This document shows positions 1 to 9,871 of a stretch of 64,000 nt of DNA, in pieces. The position numbers and the translations under genes are program-made. Below the pieces are notes generated by a model, which was not told where the DNA came from, did not search any database, and saw only the letters and a program-made list of their open reading frames with translations. Source of the stretch: Chelydra serpentina. Taxonomy: Eukaryota > Chordata > Testudines > Chelydridae. How positions within the stretch are numbered: position 1 is the stretch's first letter; the number at the start of each line of letters is the position of its first letter. Location: NCBI GenBank assembly GCA_037349315.1, contig JBAIAC010000006.1, positions 17,767,501-17,831,500 of the forward strand, read 5' to 3'.

Positions 1-75
1 TGGATAATTTAACTGCCGTTTGTGCCTTTGACAATGTCTCCCTTATGGACTCATTACTGGACTGTATAACAGAAG
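1..75 (+). CDS. Possible 3' part of a coding exon ending at a splice donor
   Basis: Seen: from base 3 one frame stays open for 24 codons (reading DNLTAVCAFDNV... and ending ...ITE) and then meets AAG|GTAAGG, close to the consensus vertebrate donor, with GT at 76-77. The other two frames have stops within the first 12 bases. The composition is less AT-rich than the DNA that follows, which is full of stops. Inference: an internal exon whose 5' part lies upstream of the window; it would leave phase 1 (one base, G75, carried over). I do not recognise the protein. The fragment shows no clear membrane segment or domain motif. It could also be a chance open stretch of this length beside a chance donor. 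No partner exon was identified in the other 64 kb, which fits a long intron. Confidence 0.4.
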
Positions 76-3000
76 GTAAGGCTTTTCCCCCTTCAACTGT
101 AAAAAATGCAGTATACTGCTCCTCGAGCACATGCTTAGATTTGCTTATATGAGTAAAAGTAGCTGTAATACTTTTCAGGATTATTGTAAAAAATTCCCAA
201 ACTACTGAGCAAACAGCCGAGATTGTGGATATTAATGCATTCATATCCTGAAATGACCCATTTATCTAGGATAATTCCTTGATTGAGTGGCCAATTGTTT
301 TTTCCATTGTGCCTACTTAAAAAAATACCACAATGGCAAGATGCAGAAAGGTGTGTGTTTTGTTCTATATTTGCAGTTTTAATATGTCCTGGTGATAAAG
401 CTTGTTTTAAAAAGAAAGTGAAATCCCTTCAAGTAACATGTATTTTATTTTCTCTCTACTTTAAAATGTTTAATCATAAGGAGTATCTATGTGACCCAAG
501 TTAAGCACATGCTTAAAATCTTTAGATTGGGGGTTAGCCCACCACCTCAGTTTTTAATCCAAGACCAAATATAGGCACCTCTGAAATACTCAGGAAAAGA
601 AAAGGTGGAATCAACAGGGCTCCTTGCTTTCATGCTGTATATATTTATGCTGGAACATAGGCACTGACATTTCATTCTTACTTGTTTTCACACAATACTG
701 CATAACATATCAAACGTAGCAATTAAAAAATGTTTTGAAATTGCAACTTCTGCTCCATAAATTACCACAATCTTTTGTTACAGAACCATCAAGTCAACTT
801 CCTGTTTGTGCTTAAACTATTCACAGCTTCAGATGATGCCCTGCAGTGTCTTCTCCAAAGGTCACACCACAGTTTTCGATTCACACATTTGATTAAAAAA
901 TATAAGAATCGTGGTGCCCTGGGAAAGGATCTGCAGTAAAAACAGATCAAACTACCTGCTGTTTCCAGAATAGACCAGGTTAATGCTTCTTTATCCCATT
1001 TTGTTAGCATTGCAAAGCGAGGAGGAGATATGCATTTCTACAGATACCACGACTGAACACCTACGAATTATAAAATGTGAACCTTTTTTTCTTAAAGCAC
1101 AGCATCTATATCTAACAGATACATTCAGGTAACATTCAGGTTATGACAGACTGCGGGAACTAAGAAACTGAAAGATATGAGGCATACTTATCCTTTTGTA
1201 CTTGGATATTACAATATTAAAGGCTAAACTCTGCCTTTATTCATGCCCCTGAATCACTGTTTTGTGCAACTTAGACCCAGATAGTCATAACCTTTCTTAC
1301 ATTGACTGGTTCACAAGAAATCCTTCTATTATACAGGATAATGGTGTAAGGTAATATCTACAGTTTGAAATATGATGTCACAACCTGGCCCTTTCTTGGG
1401 AGTAAGAGCAGGTCCCAAATATACATGGCAGGAGAATTAAATTTCAGTACTTGTAACTGTCACTTTTCTGTATAACATCCAGAAACTGATTAGAAAAACA
1501 TTATCCTGTCTAGTCTAAATTCATTATACAAGGTGAGTGAAATGCAAGTAGTATATGTGACAGCATGGGATATGTCTGGGTCAAATTGTGAACTCCATTT
1601 TGAATTGTAACTTCCGTTTTCTATTAGGACTCTATTTTGTGCTATGTGCTGAACTCATGTCTAACCATGCCTAAGGCAAGGTTATTATGATGTATTCCAG
1701 ACAGCTAACCTGGCCAAGAATGGTGCTCGACACCTGGTTGAAAAAACCATGGCTACGAAGCCATCACAGAGCAATCTAGGGCCATGAGCTTGGATTGTCT
1801 CCTAACTGCTGGCCCAACCGCAAGGAAACAATAGGATTTTCTTCTTGAGGTGCTAGCATAGCTGGTGAATCTCCTGCTTCTGAGTCTGGGCACAAAGTGA
1901 AAGGAGATAAACTGTATTTAAGTGAGGGTGCTGCTCTGAGAAAAGCATCCATCATCACATGCAAGAAGAACTGGATGGAGACAAAACAGGTAGGACGAAT
2001 TTGCCTAGCGGACTCACAGAAGGATGAAATCAGATTAAGGGTGGAGCATGTTTTGGGATTTTTTTTTAAAAAACTGTCTAGTATTTAAGAGTAAAGTGGC
2101 TGGGTAAGAAATTCCTTTGCTAAACCAGGGTTTCCTTGCTTTCCTGCCACATCATCATCAAGGGGATTAAATTAAAAACCAAAGTGCCCTCTGTTAGATG
2201 GAACTCTGAGGCAATTTATGTAAGCAATTGAGCTGCTCAAGAACTCTGAGGCCCTGATTTTGGGTGTCTGAACTACAGAGAGTCACACATCCCAAGGAAA
2301 GGCTCAGACAAGAGGTTTGAGCATAGAAATGCACCTTAGGAACACAGAGCTAGAAACAGTGACTAGACTACTCAGACCCAGTGGTCTTAGAAGCATGTGG
2401 GATCCAGCGGATGTGTTTACTTACAACCGACTGGTGACTGTCCGGAAGGCAACTAGTCCAGTTGAAACAGTAAACCTACAGCATGCACCCTTAACTGTAA
2501 ATTGGATTTGAAAACATGTTCAGTTTTAATTACGCAACTGTGAGGTGATGTTATAGTTTATTAGACATGTAGGTAGTGCCTTAAAAATCAAGTACGATTT
2601 TTATCTTAACCATGACTGTGCTGAACTTTACATTTGTTTGATGATTTTTATTATAGCTTTAACTGCATTAAACAATTTCATGTAGAACATAAAATTGTAC
2701 ATAGAACATAAAATTAATCTCTTAAGTGTATGTAAAAGTTGTCAGAACAGGCCGCAATTCCTCTTTCCAAGCTTTAGTTGCAACTGTGTATTTGGACTAT
2801 TTAATAAGGACAGTACATATATGATCAGGATTCAAAAATAACGGCTCTGATCTAGTAGACATTGTGGGTGGGATTTTTAAAAGCACTCAGCATTGACCTA
2901 ATTCCGCTCCCATTGATGTTACAGTCACATTCCATTAAATTACAGGCACTGATCCTGAAATGGCACCTTGCAAGCACGAACTTCTGCAGTCTATAGAGTA

Positions 3001-3299
3001 GTATGTCTGTTTGCAGGATCAAGGCACAAATGACCGCACACCCATTAATCAGGGAGGGAGGGACATTGCTGGGCTTGTTGGAGGAATATGTGTACTTCCT
3101 TAGAGGGGTAGAGAGGCATGGAGTGACTTTTACGGCAGCTGCGGGGCTGGTCTGGGTGGGGATGCTGACCCATCCCTCCCTCCAGGTGACCAGAAGAAAG
3201 GGTGTGCTATATAGGTCTATACCAGGCTGGAAACCCCTCTTACCTGGACCAGACGGAGCAGTACCCACCCTCCTACTCATGGAAGTGGTGAAATACCAG
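76..3299. other. AT-rich non-coding DNA, no gene recognised
   Basis: Stops are frequent in all frames and open stretches stay below about 150 codons. A short near-duplication of TAGAACATAAAATT lies at about 2684-2715. Around 2860-3000 is a decayed segment resembling the short MITEs of turtles (conserved-looking piece AAAAGCACTCAGCATT). Bases 1540-2090 look like an old repeat, but I could not assign it. Two opposed frames at 2852-3280 (minus) and 3003-3443 (plus) overlap each other and have no recognisable protein features. Confidence 0.5.
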
Positions 3300-3910
3300 G
3301 TTGTCAGGTTCCCCTGTGGGCATTGTGCTAGTTTCTCCTTTCTCAGGGGCGGCTGGGAAGGAATATTTCCCTCACCACCAGATTGGCCAAGGCAAAGTGT
3401 GTGGGGGGTTTCGCCTTCCCCACACCAGGTTGTGGGGGCTTAGTTGGGGTGAACATGGAATGGAGCTAGGCTATGATGTCGCGGCTCATTATGTAAAGGT
3501 GGGGCAGATGTCCAGTGCAGGTACTCCATAGGGAAGAGAAACAGTTGTCAGCTACAACAGATTGCTAACGGATTTAAAAGGTGGTATTTGTTAAAGGAGC
3601 AGAAACAGGGTGGGGGCATGGGGCCCTTATGACTGGCACGACAGGGAGCCAAGCCCACCTCCTTTATAGCCCACCCCCAATCCTCATTCAAGGGGGAGGT
3701 GAGGTCTCAGCAGCAGGTTGGCTTGTGTTAAGGATGGGTAAAGGGGAGGATTGTTGGAAGCCCTCCGAGTATATATGAAAATGATCATGAAAATTACCTG
3801 CACTGTGCACTTACCTGCCGGGTACTCCCAAACAGTTAAGAATAAAGCTGGGGCCTAATTAAACCACATCCAGTACCTCCTGTCTTTCTTCTGGCATAGC
3901 TGGACACTGT
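3300..3910 (+). mobile_element. LTR-like segment, probably a solo retroviral-type LTR
   Basis: Seen: G-rich DNA followed by a TATA-like TATATA at about 3770-3776 and a polyadenylation signal AATAAA at 3841-3846, about 70 bases apart, then a T/C-rich stretch. This order (U3, TATA, short R, poly-A signal, U5) is that of a retroviral LTR. No reading frame with retroviral motifs lies on either side, so a solo LTR is inferred. Boundaries are approximate and I found no convincing target-site duplication. A non-LTR promoter-like or chance arrangement is possible. Confidence 0.3.
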
Positions 3911-4378
3911 GTACTTGAGGGTGTTTATAGGTGCATTATTGAGACTAGATGTTAACAGTATCATTTTCATAGGGATATGATGAAAGAAATGAAGGTTATT
4001 GACTATAATGGCTCCAACTACTTATTGTGCTAATTTGGCAGCTGAGTGTTGGCAATGTCTGCATTGTTACTATAAGGGATTTTCTTCCTTTAAAAATAAT
4101 ATCTGCACTAACTGATTTTCCAGTTTAAAAAACTATTATTGTGTTTTTTCCCCAGAAAAATACTCAGAGTTTGGTCCTTAAATATATTTACACTAGAGCT
4201 GTGAATTAATCGCAGTTAACTCAAGCGATTAACTCAAAACATATTAACTCAATTAAAAAATTAATCATGATTAATCACAGTTTTAATCACATTGTTAAAC
4301 AAAAGTTTCAATTGATATTCTATTCATTATAAATATTTTGGATGTTTTTCTACATTTTCAAATATATTGATTTCAATA

Positions 4379-4540
4379 ATCCTCCCACTGTATGTTCCAT
4401 TCTATGCATCTGACGAAGCGGACTGTAGTCCACGAAAGCTTATGCTGAAATAAATTTGTTAGTCTCTAAGGTGTCACAAGTATTCCTTTTCTTATTTTCT
4501 TTTTGCTGACACAGACTAACACGGCTACTGAAACCTGACA
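4379..4540 (+). mobile_element. Penelope-like retroelement tail fragment nested in hAT copy 1
   Basis: Seen: the flanking hAT sequence (GATTTCAAT ... AATACAAAGTG) is continuous in sister copies at 14890-14930 and 16670-16700 and is split here. The insert carries CTGACGA, a stem-loop, CGAAAGCTTATGCT, AAATAAATTTGTTAGTC and ends near ACACGGCTAC. The same cassette recurs at 25.9 kb and 57.4 kb. Assignment to Penelope-like elements rests on the hammerhead-like fold and tail organisation and is an inference. No reverse transcriptase coding is present. Confidence 0.5.
4410..4447 (+). ncRNA. Decayed hammerhead-ribozyme-like motif
   Basis: Seen: CTGACGA (4410-4416), an extra A, a helix of six positions with one mismatch around the loop TGTA (4418-4433), GAAA (4434-4437), then AGC-TTAT-GCT as a short stem III. 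The order matches the hammerhead core (CUGANGA, stem II, GAAA, stem III). The base at the expected cleavage site is G47, which a hammerhead cannot use, an extra A separates CTGACGA from stem II, and no stem I pairing is obvious. It is most likely inactive. The resemblance could be coincidental, but it recurs in unrelated copies. Confidence 0.3.
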
Positions 4541-5031
4541 GAATACAAAGTGTACAGTGCTCACTTAATATTTTTATTACAAATATTTACACAGTATAAA
4601 AGATAAACAAAAGACATAGTTTACATTAAACAAACTTCTTTGAGTGATTAGCTTAACAAGTAGGACTGAATGGACTTGTAGGCTCTAAAGTTTAACATTG
4701 TATATTTTTGAATGCAGTTATGTAAAAAAATTCTGCATTTGTAAATTGTACTTTCACGATAAAGAGATTTCATCTCATACAAGTACTGTAGTGCATTGAA
4801 AAATGTTTTTCTTGTTTTATCTTTTTACAGTGCAAATATTTCTAATAAAAATAATATAAAGTGAGCACTGTACACTTTGTATTGTGTATTGTAATTGAGA
4901 TCAATATATTTGAAAATGTAGATAACATCCAAAAATAATTAAATAAATGGTATTCTATTGTTTAACAGTGCAATTAAAACTGTGATTAATCGCGATACAT
5001 ATTTTAAATAATTGACAGCCCTAATTTACAC

Positions 5032-6057
5032 TGGTCAACACAAAAATCTCAAATTGTAAGATTTACAAAAAAAAGCAAGCCAACAAAACCAAAATTTCTG
5101 AAACCTCTATTTTTGTACTCTTACAACTTAAAAATAGCCACAGCAATTTTTGTCCCCGCCATCCTTTCTAAAAATTATACAATATAACAGCACTACACCA
5201 TTTTGATAGTTCACAATTGCAAGTCTGCTTTCCTGATCCAATTTCAGCTTGATATTTCAGCAATAGATCATATCATGAAAAACCTAGCAGTCAGCAGAAA
5301 GAATCAGCATAATTCCCATATTTAGGTCCCTGCCAACAGACAAAGAAAATATAAAAAAAATATTTTGAAAATAGAAGTGCTGTTAAATGAATATTTGCTA
5401 TCAAGTCTGGAAGTATGGTTGACTACAGGGGCTAACAACTGCATATATTATTGTCCCTGAACTGTGGCTATGAAAGGCACTAATGTACAATAACATTGCC
5501 CACATAAATACATCAGGTATAAAGTAACTGACTTCTTTCCTTCAAAACAGCATTAACATTTTGCTTTTGTCAGATTAATATGCCTTAGCATGCAATAATA
5601 CAACGAAACCAAAACTTTTGTTTGTGCTCCAGCTTTTTGGTCATGCTGCTGCCTCTTTTCAAGTCCCTCATATGTATGTTTATTTTTTTTAAGGACATTT
5701 AATGCTTGGATTGACAGTTCTAGAGACAGAACAGGAACAGCATATGCATCAGTTTTGCATTCCTTTACACACTGCCTTGCAGTGGGATTAAGAGACACTC
5801 ACTCTATTTAAAATCTTAACTTCTATCCCGAGAGTGCCAATTATTACATACCTGTCCATTAAGACCACCGAGTTATCTCACAATGGCCTCTGAACTTCAG
5901 TTTTATGGGAGCCATTTACATATGTGGATGGAGTTTTTACTGAAAACCTCCCAATGAAGAAAAATGGTCCCATTACCCAGCCAATCATTTATCTATCAGA
6001 TAATCTCTGCACAGTGTTCTGAAAGTACAGATCATTATATGAATCCTGTATTATTAT
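5032..6057. other. AT-rich unique DNA, no gene recognised
   Basis: No open frame longer than about 80 codons and no recognised repeat. The 81-codon minus-strand frame at 5553-5798 has no family features. Confidence 0.5.
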
Positions 6058-6328
6058 TAGGGCTCTCAAGCAATTTAAAAAAATTAATTGCAATTAATTG
6101 CACTGTTAAAGAATAACAGAATACCATTTATTTAAATATTTTTGATGTTTTCTACATTTTCAAATATATTGATTTCAATTACAACACAGAATACAAAGTG
6201 TACAGTGCTCACTTTATATTATTTTTATTACAAGTATTTGCACAGTAAAACACAAGATACTATTTTTCAATTCACCTAATACAAATAATGTAGTGCAATC
6301 TCTTTATCATGAAAGTTGAACTTACAAA

Positions 6329-6451
6329 TAGGGTGACCAGGCAGCAAGTGTGAAAAATCGGAATGGGGGTGGGGGGTAATAGGAGCCTTTATAAGAAAAA
6401 GACCCCAAAATCGGGACTGTCCCTATAAAATTGGGACATCTGATCACCCTA
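6329..6451. mobile_element. 123-bp MITE (TAGGGTGACCAG family), copy A
   Basis: Seen: inverted ends TAGGGTGACCAG and TGATCACCCTA, with the 8-bp flanks CTTACAAA (6321-6328) and ATTACAAA (6452-6459), one mismatch. Sister hAT copies read through the site uninterrupted, which confirms the insertion. A second copy of exactly the same length is at 45134-45256 in the opposite orientation. An 8-bp duplication suggests a hAT-mobilised MITE. Confidence 0.8.
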
Positions 6452-6557
6452 ATTACAAATGTTGAATTATGTACAAAATATAACTGCACTCAAAAATAAA
6501 ACAATGTAAAACTTTAGAGCGTACAAATCCACTCAGTCCTACTTTGTGTTCAGCCAA

Positions 6558-6716
6558 TCACTCAAACAAGTTTTTTACATTTGTAGGAGATAATGCTGCC
6601 TGCTTCTTGTTTACAATGTCACCTGAAAGTGACAACCGGTGTTTGCATGGCACTGTTGTAGCCGGCATCGCAAGATATTTACGTGCCAGATGTGCTAAAG
6701 ATTCGTATGTCCCTTG
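6558..6716 (-). pseudogene. hAT transposase C-terminal dimerisation region, remnant
   Basis: Seen on the minus strand: a frame with EGTYESL-like, LARKYLAMPATT, LSLSGDIVNKK and ALSPTNV segments. This is the order found in the hAT C-terminal dimerisation region (Pfam Dimer_Tnp_hAT): a KYL..PAT block, then S.SG.I...KR..L....V..L. In intact hAT proteins this region mediates transposase multimerisation. Here it is only about 50 residues, without the catalytic RNase-H-like fold, so it is dead. The same block occurs at 15537-15770, 16229-16453 and 38022-38174. Confidence 0.7.
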
Positions 6717-6832
6717 GAGCACCCACAGGGGGAAAATTGTTGGGTGCTGAGCACCCACTGGCAGCTCCCCGCCAGCCCTGCCCCCGCGCCCACAATGGCC
6801 AGAGGAATTGGACTGTCTCAGTGGGTGAAGTG

Positions 6833-7236
6833 TAATCCACACACCTCCCCTCTCATGGCACAGAGACCAATTAGAGAATAATGAGTCTGCTACCGCCTTA
6901 ACTAAGCTCCAGAGGTCCCAGGTTCGATCCCGTCCACCAATGACCGGGGTCTGTCAGTGTTACAAGCATACTTCCTCTACCGGAGGAAGCACATCCAGAG
7001 CTTCAGAGACTTCCCAGTCAATATCCTGGACGAGCCCCCACTTGTAACGCTGACAGACCCCGGTCATCAGCGGGCGGGATTAAACCTGGGATGGCGGGAG
7101 CTAAATGTATGAGCCTCTAATGCATGAGCTAAGAGAGACATGGCGCTTAGCTAAGGCTGTAGCAGACTCAATCTTTAAGTGGTCTTAGTGCCATTAGAGG
7201 GGACAGAGCACCACACCCAGGAGGTGTGTGCGCTAC
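6833..7236. mobile_element. Inverted pair of retroviral LTR ends around a leader with primer binding site
   Basis: Seen: a plus-strand arm (6833-6964, ending ...GTCAGTGTTACA) and a minus-strand arm (7043-7236, whose end reads ...GTCAGCGTTACA on the minus strand) are inverted copies of one sequence. They share GAGTCTGCTAC, GACCGGGGTCTGTCAG and other blocks. Between them, on the minus strand, lies AG, then an 18-base tRNA-Pro-type primer binding site, then leader. LTR ending in CA, two bases, then the site is the gammaretrovirus-like arrangement. The arms carry a tRNA-like B box (GGTTCGATCC, 6921-6930) and an A-box-like run (minus strand, 7114-7132). Inference: rearranged endogenous retrovirus ends. 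No coding region remains. Confidence 0.6.
7023..7040 (-). promoter_or_regulatory. Retroviral primer binding site for tRNA-Pro
   Basis: On the minus strand the 18 bases read TGGGGGCTCGTCCAGGAT. This differs at one position from the tRNA-Pro primer binding site used by murine-leukaemia-type retroviruses. It starts two bases after the LTR end ...TTACA. In a live element the 3' end of tRNA-Pro would pair here to start minus-strand DNA synthesis. In this copy it is a relic. Confidence 0.7.
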
Positions 7237-7299
7237 AAAAGCACTGACTACAAGCAGTGAAAGGGCCCCACAGATCCCACGAGGGTGCATTAAGTGGCG

Positions 7300-7590
7300 A
7301 AGATGACCAGATTATGTGATTAAAGCACTGGCTGGAGATCTGAGTTCAAATCCCGATTCTACCATAGACTTCATATGTGACCTCAGGCAAGTCACTGAAT
7401 CTCTCTGTGCCTCAGTGTCTCATCTGTCAAATGAGGCTAATAATACTGCCTTATTTAGATGGCAAGCCTTTGAGGGCAGGAACCGTCTCTTACTACCTGT
7501 TTGTGCAACGCCTAGCACAATGGGACCCCATTCTCCGTTGGGGCCTGTAGTTACTACAGTAATACAAAAGAATAATAGTAGTAATAATGG
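7300..7590 (+). repeat. MIR-type SINE, near full length
   Basis: Seen: a tRNA-like head (GTGATTAAAGCACTGG ... GAGTTCAAATCCCG), then the CORE region (TGACCTCAGGCAAGTCACT, CTCAGTGTCTCATCTGTC, AATGAGGCTAATAATACTG), then the tail (GGGCAGGAACCGTCTC ... CGCCTAGCACAATGGG). This is the order of amniote MIR SINEs. The apparent 125-codon frame over it is part of the repeat. Confidence 0.8.
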
Positions 7591-8349
7591 GTACATTCTT
7601 GTAGTGCTCCTGGAGACTTGTGCTTGCATAAGCAACAATGCCACTGGTGCAAAGCCAATCCCTGCTCTGACCACAATGTGGCTTGTAGTTTAAAGCTACG
7701 GTCTCGCCCATAACCTTGAAAAGAATAAGAAAGGTGCTGCATAGCTGATACAGACAGTAGCAATTCAGAAGGGTGAGGGGTTCCCTCCTCCCCAAAGATA
7801 GCACTCAGCTATGGATCAGCTGCGCTGCTCAGTGAATCAGAGTTCACCTGGGATAGTAAACAGAAAGGTTCATGAATTTCATCCACCTTTCTGAAGGATT
7901 AACAGTTTGCACCACCACCATTGTGCAATATATCCTGAGAATGTCGATTTTCCCTCTTCAAACCTTTCAATGGATTGGGTTATTTCATGGCTCTTGCTGC
8001 TATTTGAGGTATCTTCTCTCTGCCTAGACATCATCATTGGCCTCCACGATTATCTATCCTGTCACCTCTCCCTGTTAATGTGGGCATCCTTGCAGATTGA
8101 GAAGGGCAGCGGATACCAAAAACTTTAAGGCTAAGTGGATAAGTGAGAATGCATGGGAAAGGACAGTTAACTAAACTTGATGTTGTAGGTGACATTTCTA
8201 ATTTCCAAAAGCCTTTCAGGCCTTATAAAATACAAAGAATGACAGTGTTTTTATGAAAGACTGGCAGACCCATCTGCGTTGCAATAAATGCTAACAAATT
8301 AAATCCATAATGAAGGTCAAAGAAAGGCAGGGTAGTGTTTGTCAGAGTT
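7591..8349. other. Unique DNA, no gene recognised
   Basis: Short open frames only (the longest is about 73 codons, at 7907-8128). No repeat family recognised. Confidence 0.5.
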
Positions 8350-8508
8350 TGTTACAGGTCTATAAAATCATGACTGGTGTGGAGAAAGTAAATAAGGAAA
8401 TGTTATTTATTCCTTCTCATAACACAAGAACTAGGGGTCATCCAATTAAGTGAACAGGCAGCAGGTTTAAAACAAACAAAAGGAAATATTTCTTCACACG
8501 TCACACAC
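8350..8508 (+). repeat. CR1 LINE fragment (3' coding part)
   Basis: Seen: CTATAAAATCATGACTGG, GTGGAGAAAGTAAATAAGG, AAGAACTAGGGGTCA and GCAGCAGGTTTAAAACAAA occur in the order of the C-terminal coding part of CR1 ORF2. It is too decayed to translate. Confidence 0.65.
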
Positions 8509-8559
8509 GCTCTTTTGTGACAACCAAAAAGATTATTGTTACACTTGCAAAGAAGATGG

Positions 8560-8818
8560 GTGTGTACTTCTACACTGCAGCCAGAGGTGTGATTTCAGAA
8601 CATGTAGACATACCTCAGTTAGCCTTAATCTCACTAGTTTGGGCACCAATCAGAGTGAAGCTACTGCATCATGGGATAAGCCGCCAGAGTATGTACCCAG
8701 GCTCCCTGACATGCTTGTAATGGGGCAGCTAGCCTGTACTGCCATAGCTTCGCTGCTATCGATACTCAAGATACCCAGATTAAAACTAGCTTGGGTATAT
8801 CACACCTCTGATTGGAGG
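8560..8818. mobile_element. Palindromic MITE, imperfect
   Basis: Seen: the left half (ACACTGCAGCCAGAGGTGTGA ... TTAGCCTTAATCTCACTAG) is an imperfect inverted copy of the right half (CAGATTAAAACTAGC ... TCACACCTCTGATTG). Both arms include AGCTTCGCTGCTAT/AGAGTGAAGC-type matches near the middle. No clear duplication of the target was found. The structure suggests a foldback or Harbinger-like MITE. The family is not certain. Confidence 0.5.
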
Positions 8819-9773
8819 GTACTTATCCTATCTGTGACTAGTGCTGCTAGCCATCTCAAAGGGGATAGTCTGCCAGCACACTTCATAGGCTGGACTCAGA
8901 CTACAGCACATTCTGTACCCTCTCCACAATCCTTAAAAGTCCCCAATCAGCCCGTATTATTCTGCAAATGAACTCATCCGAACATAATTTGACTCCAATT
9001 CTGTACTTTCTTGTAACAACACCTTTGCATACTGTGTTTACAGGTGAAAACGATCTTCCTGCCATTTTCAACCACTTTTAACACTGAAGATAACAACCAG
9101 TGGTAGGATCCAACACAACACACTTCACTTTTAATATTCTATTATTATTATTATTATTGTATGGAATAACCATTCCATGTAGGAATGCTTTTTCATTGGA
9201 AATTCCCACCACTTTGCCAAATAATCTTGAGAGTGCATTTTCAATTATATATGCCATTTAAACAAGATTGAGCAGGAATTTAACATAGCTAATTTGTTTG
9301 TTTTGCATGACTGTTGCAATCATCTGCTAAGCAAGGCCAAAATATTGTACCAAACTCATGAAGACTACAGTGTCATGGGAGCTTAAAATTGTGGTGTGTG
9401 GTACTTCTGTTTTCTCTACCAGAGTTATCGTTACCCTGATGAAATGCACAGATATTAAAATATCCTTCCAAGCTCAAGATCCTTAAGACAAATTATAAAT
9501 CAAGAGCTACAACTGGATGGCAGGGGGCTCCTGTTCAATATGGTACATAGCAACATTGACAATAGTTTAGGAAAGGAAGGGAGAACAACATTATACACAG
9601 TTGAGGGATAATGTGAGCATGGGCAGCATTGCCCCCCAAACTGGATACATCACAGAGGTGACATGTGTGGGGAGTGCCTAGATTTCTCCCTTAGCCCAGC
9701 TTCCTTCCCATGGAGGAACATGGAGGGGAAGGGGCACAGGGCGAGCGGTGACGCAAGGCAGTCTGTGTCTGCC
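8819..9773. other. Unique DNA with a short (ATT)n repeat
   Basis: A (TTA)n microsatellite of about seven units lies at 9139-9159. Otherwise no gene or repeat family is recognised. Confidence 0.5.
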
Positions 9774-9871
9774 GGTCAGTTTGCCCACATGGGCTGTGTT
9801 CCTGTGTAAGAGGAGAGGGCAGGGAGCAGCTCCTTTTGACTCACTGCACAGCCCATGTGGGAAAACTGACC
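9774..9871. repeat. 25-bp inverted repeat able to form a hairpin
   Basis: Seen: GGTCAGTTTGCCCACATGGG... at 9774-9798 pairs with ...CCCATGTGGGAAAACTGACC at 9847-9871, 24 of 25 positions, around a 48-base spacer. Related GGTCAGTTTC motifs follow at 9977-10005. It sits in a GC-richer segment of unknown family and is probably part of an unidentified repeat. Confidence 0.6.

Larger units (their letters stand above)
4194..5023. mobile_element. hAT non-autonomous element, TAGGGCTGT family, copy 1
   Basis: Seen: the ends are inverted (TAGAGCTGT at the left, GACAGCCCTA at the right), followed inward by the AATTAATCGCAGTTAACTC-type repeat, and the element is flanked by a perfect 8-bp duplication ATTTACAC at 4186-4193 and 5024-5031. 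An 8-bp duplication is the signature of the hAT superfamily. The interior matches the other copies in this window (6058, 14747, 38020), in inverted order around the middle. No transposase coding remains. A Penelope-like fragment (4379-4540) interrupts it, so the element is older than that insertion. Confidence 0.85.
6058..6716 (-). mobile_element. hAT TAGGGCTGT family, copy 2, truncated, with nested MITE
   Basis: Seen: the left end TAGGGCTCTCAAGC at 6058 is followed by the same terminal and subterminal sequence as copies 1 and 3. The element runs toward its transposase end and stops abruptly near 6716, where unrelated DNA starts. It is interrupted at 6329-6451 by a 123-bp MITE. The minus strand of 6558-6716 still encodes part of the transposase C-terminus. 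Confidence 0.75.

Noticed and set aside
2852..3443. Overlapping 142-codon minus and 146-codon plus frames
   Set aside because: They lie antisense to each other, have no domain, signal or splice context, and overlap repeat-like DNA. Openness on both strands suggests base composition rather than coding.
6900..6935. Exact B box GGTTCGATCC as a tRNA gene
   Set aside because: It lies inside an LTR arm that is repeated in inverted form. No acceptor or anticodon arms can be drawn around it.
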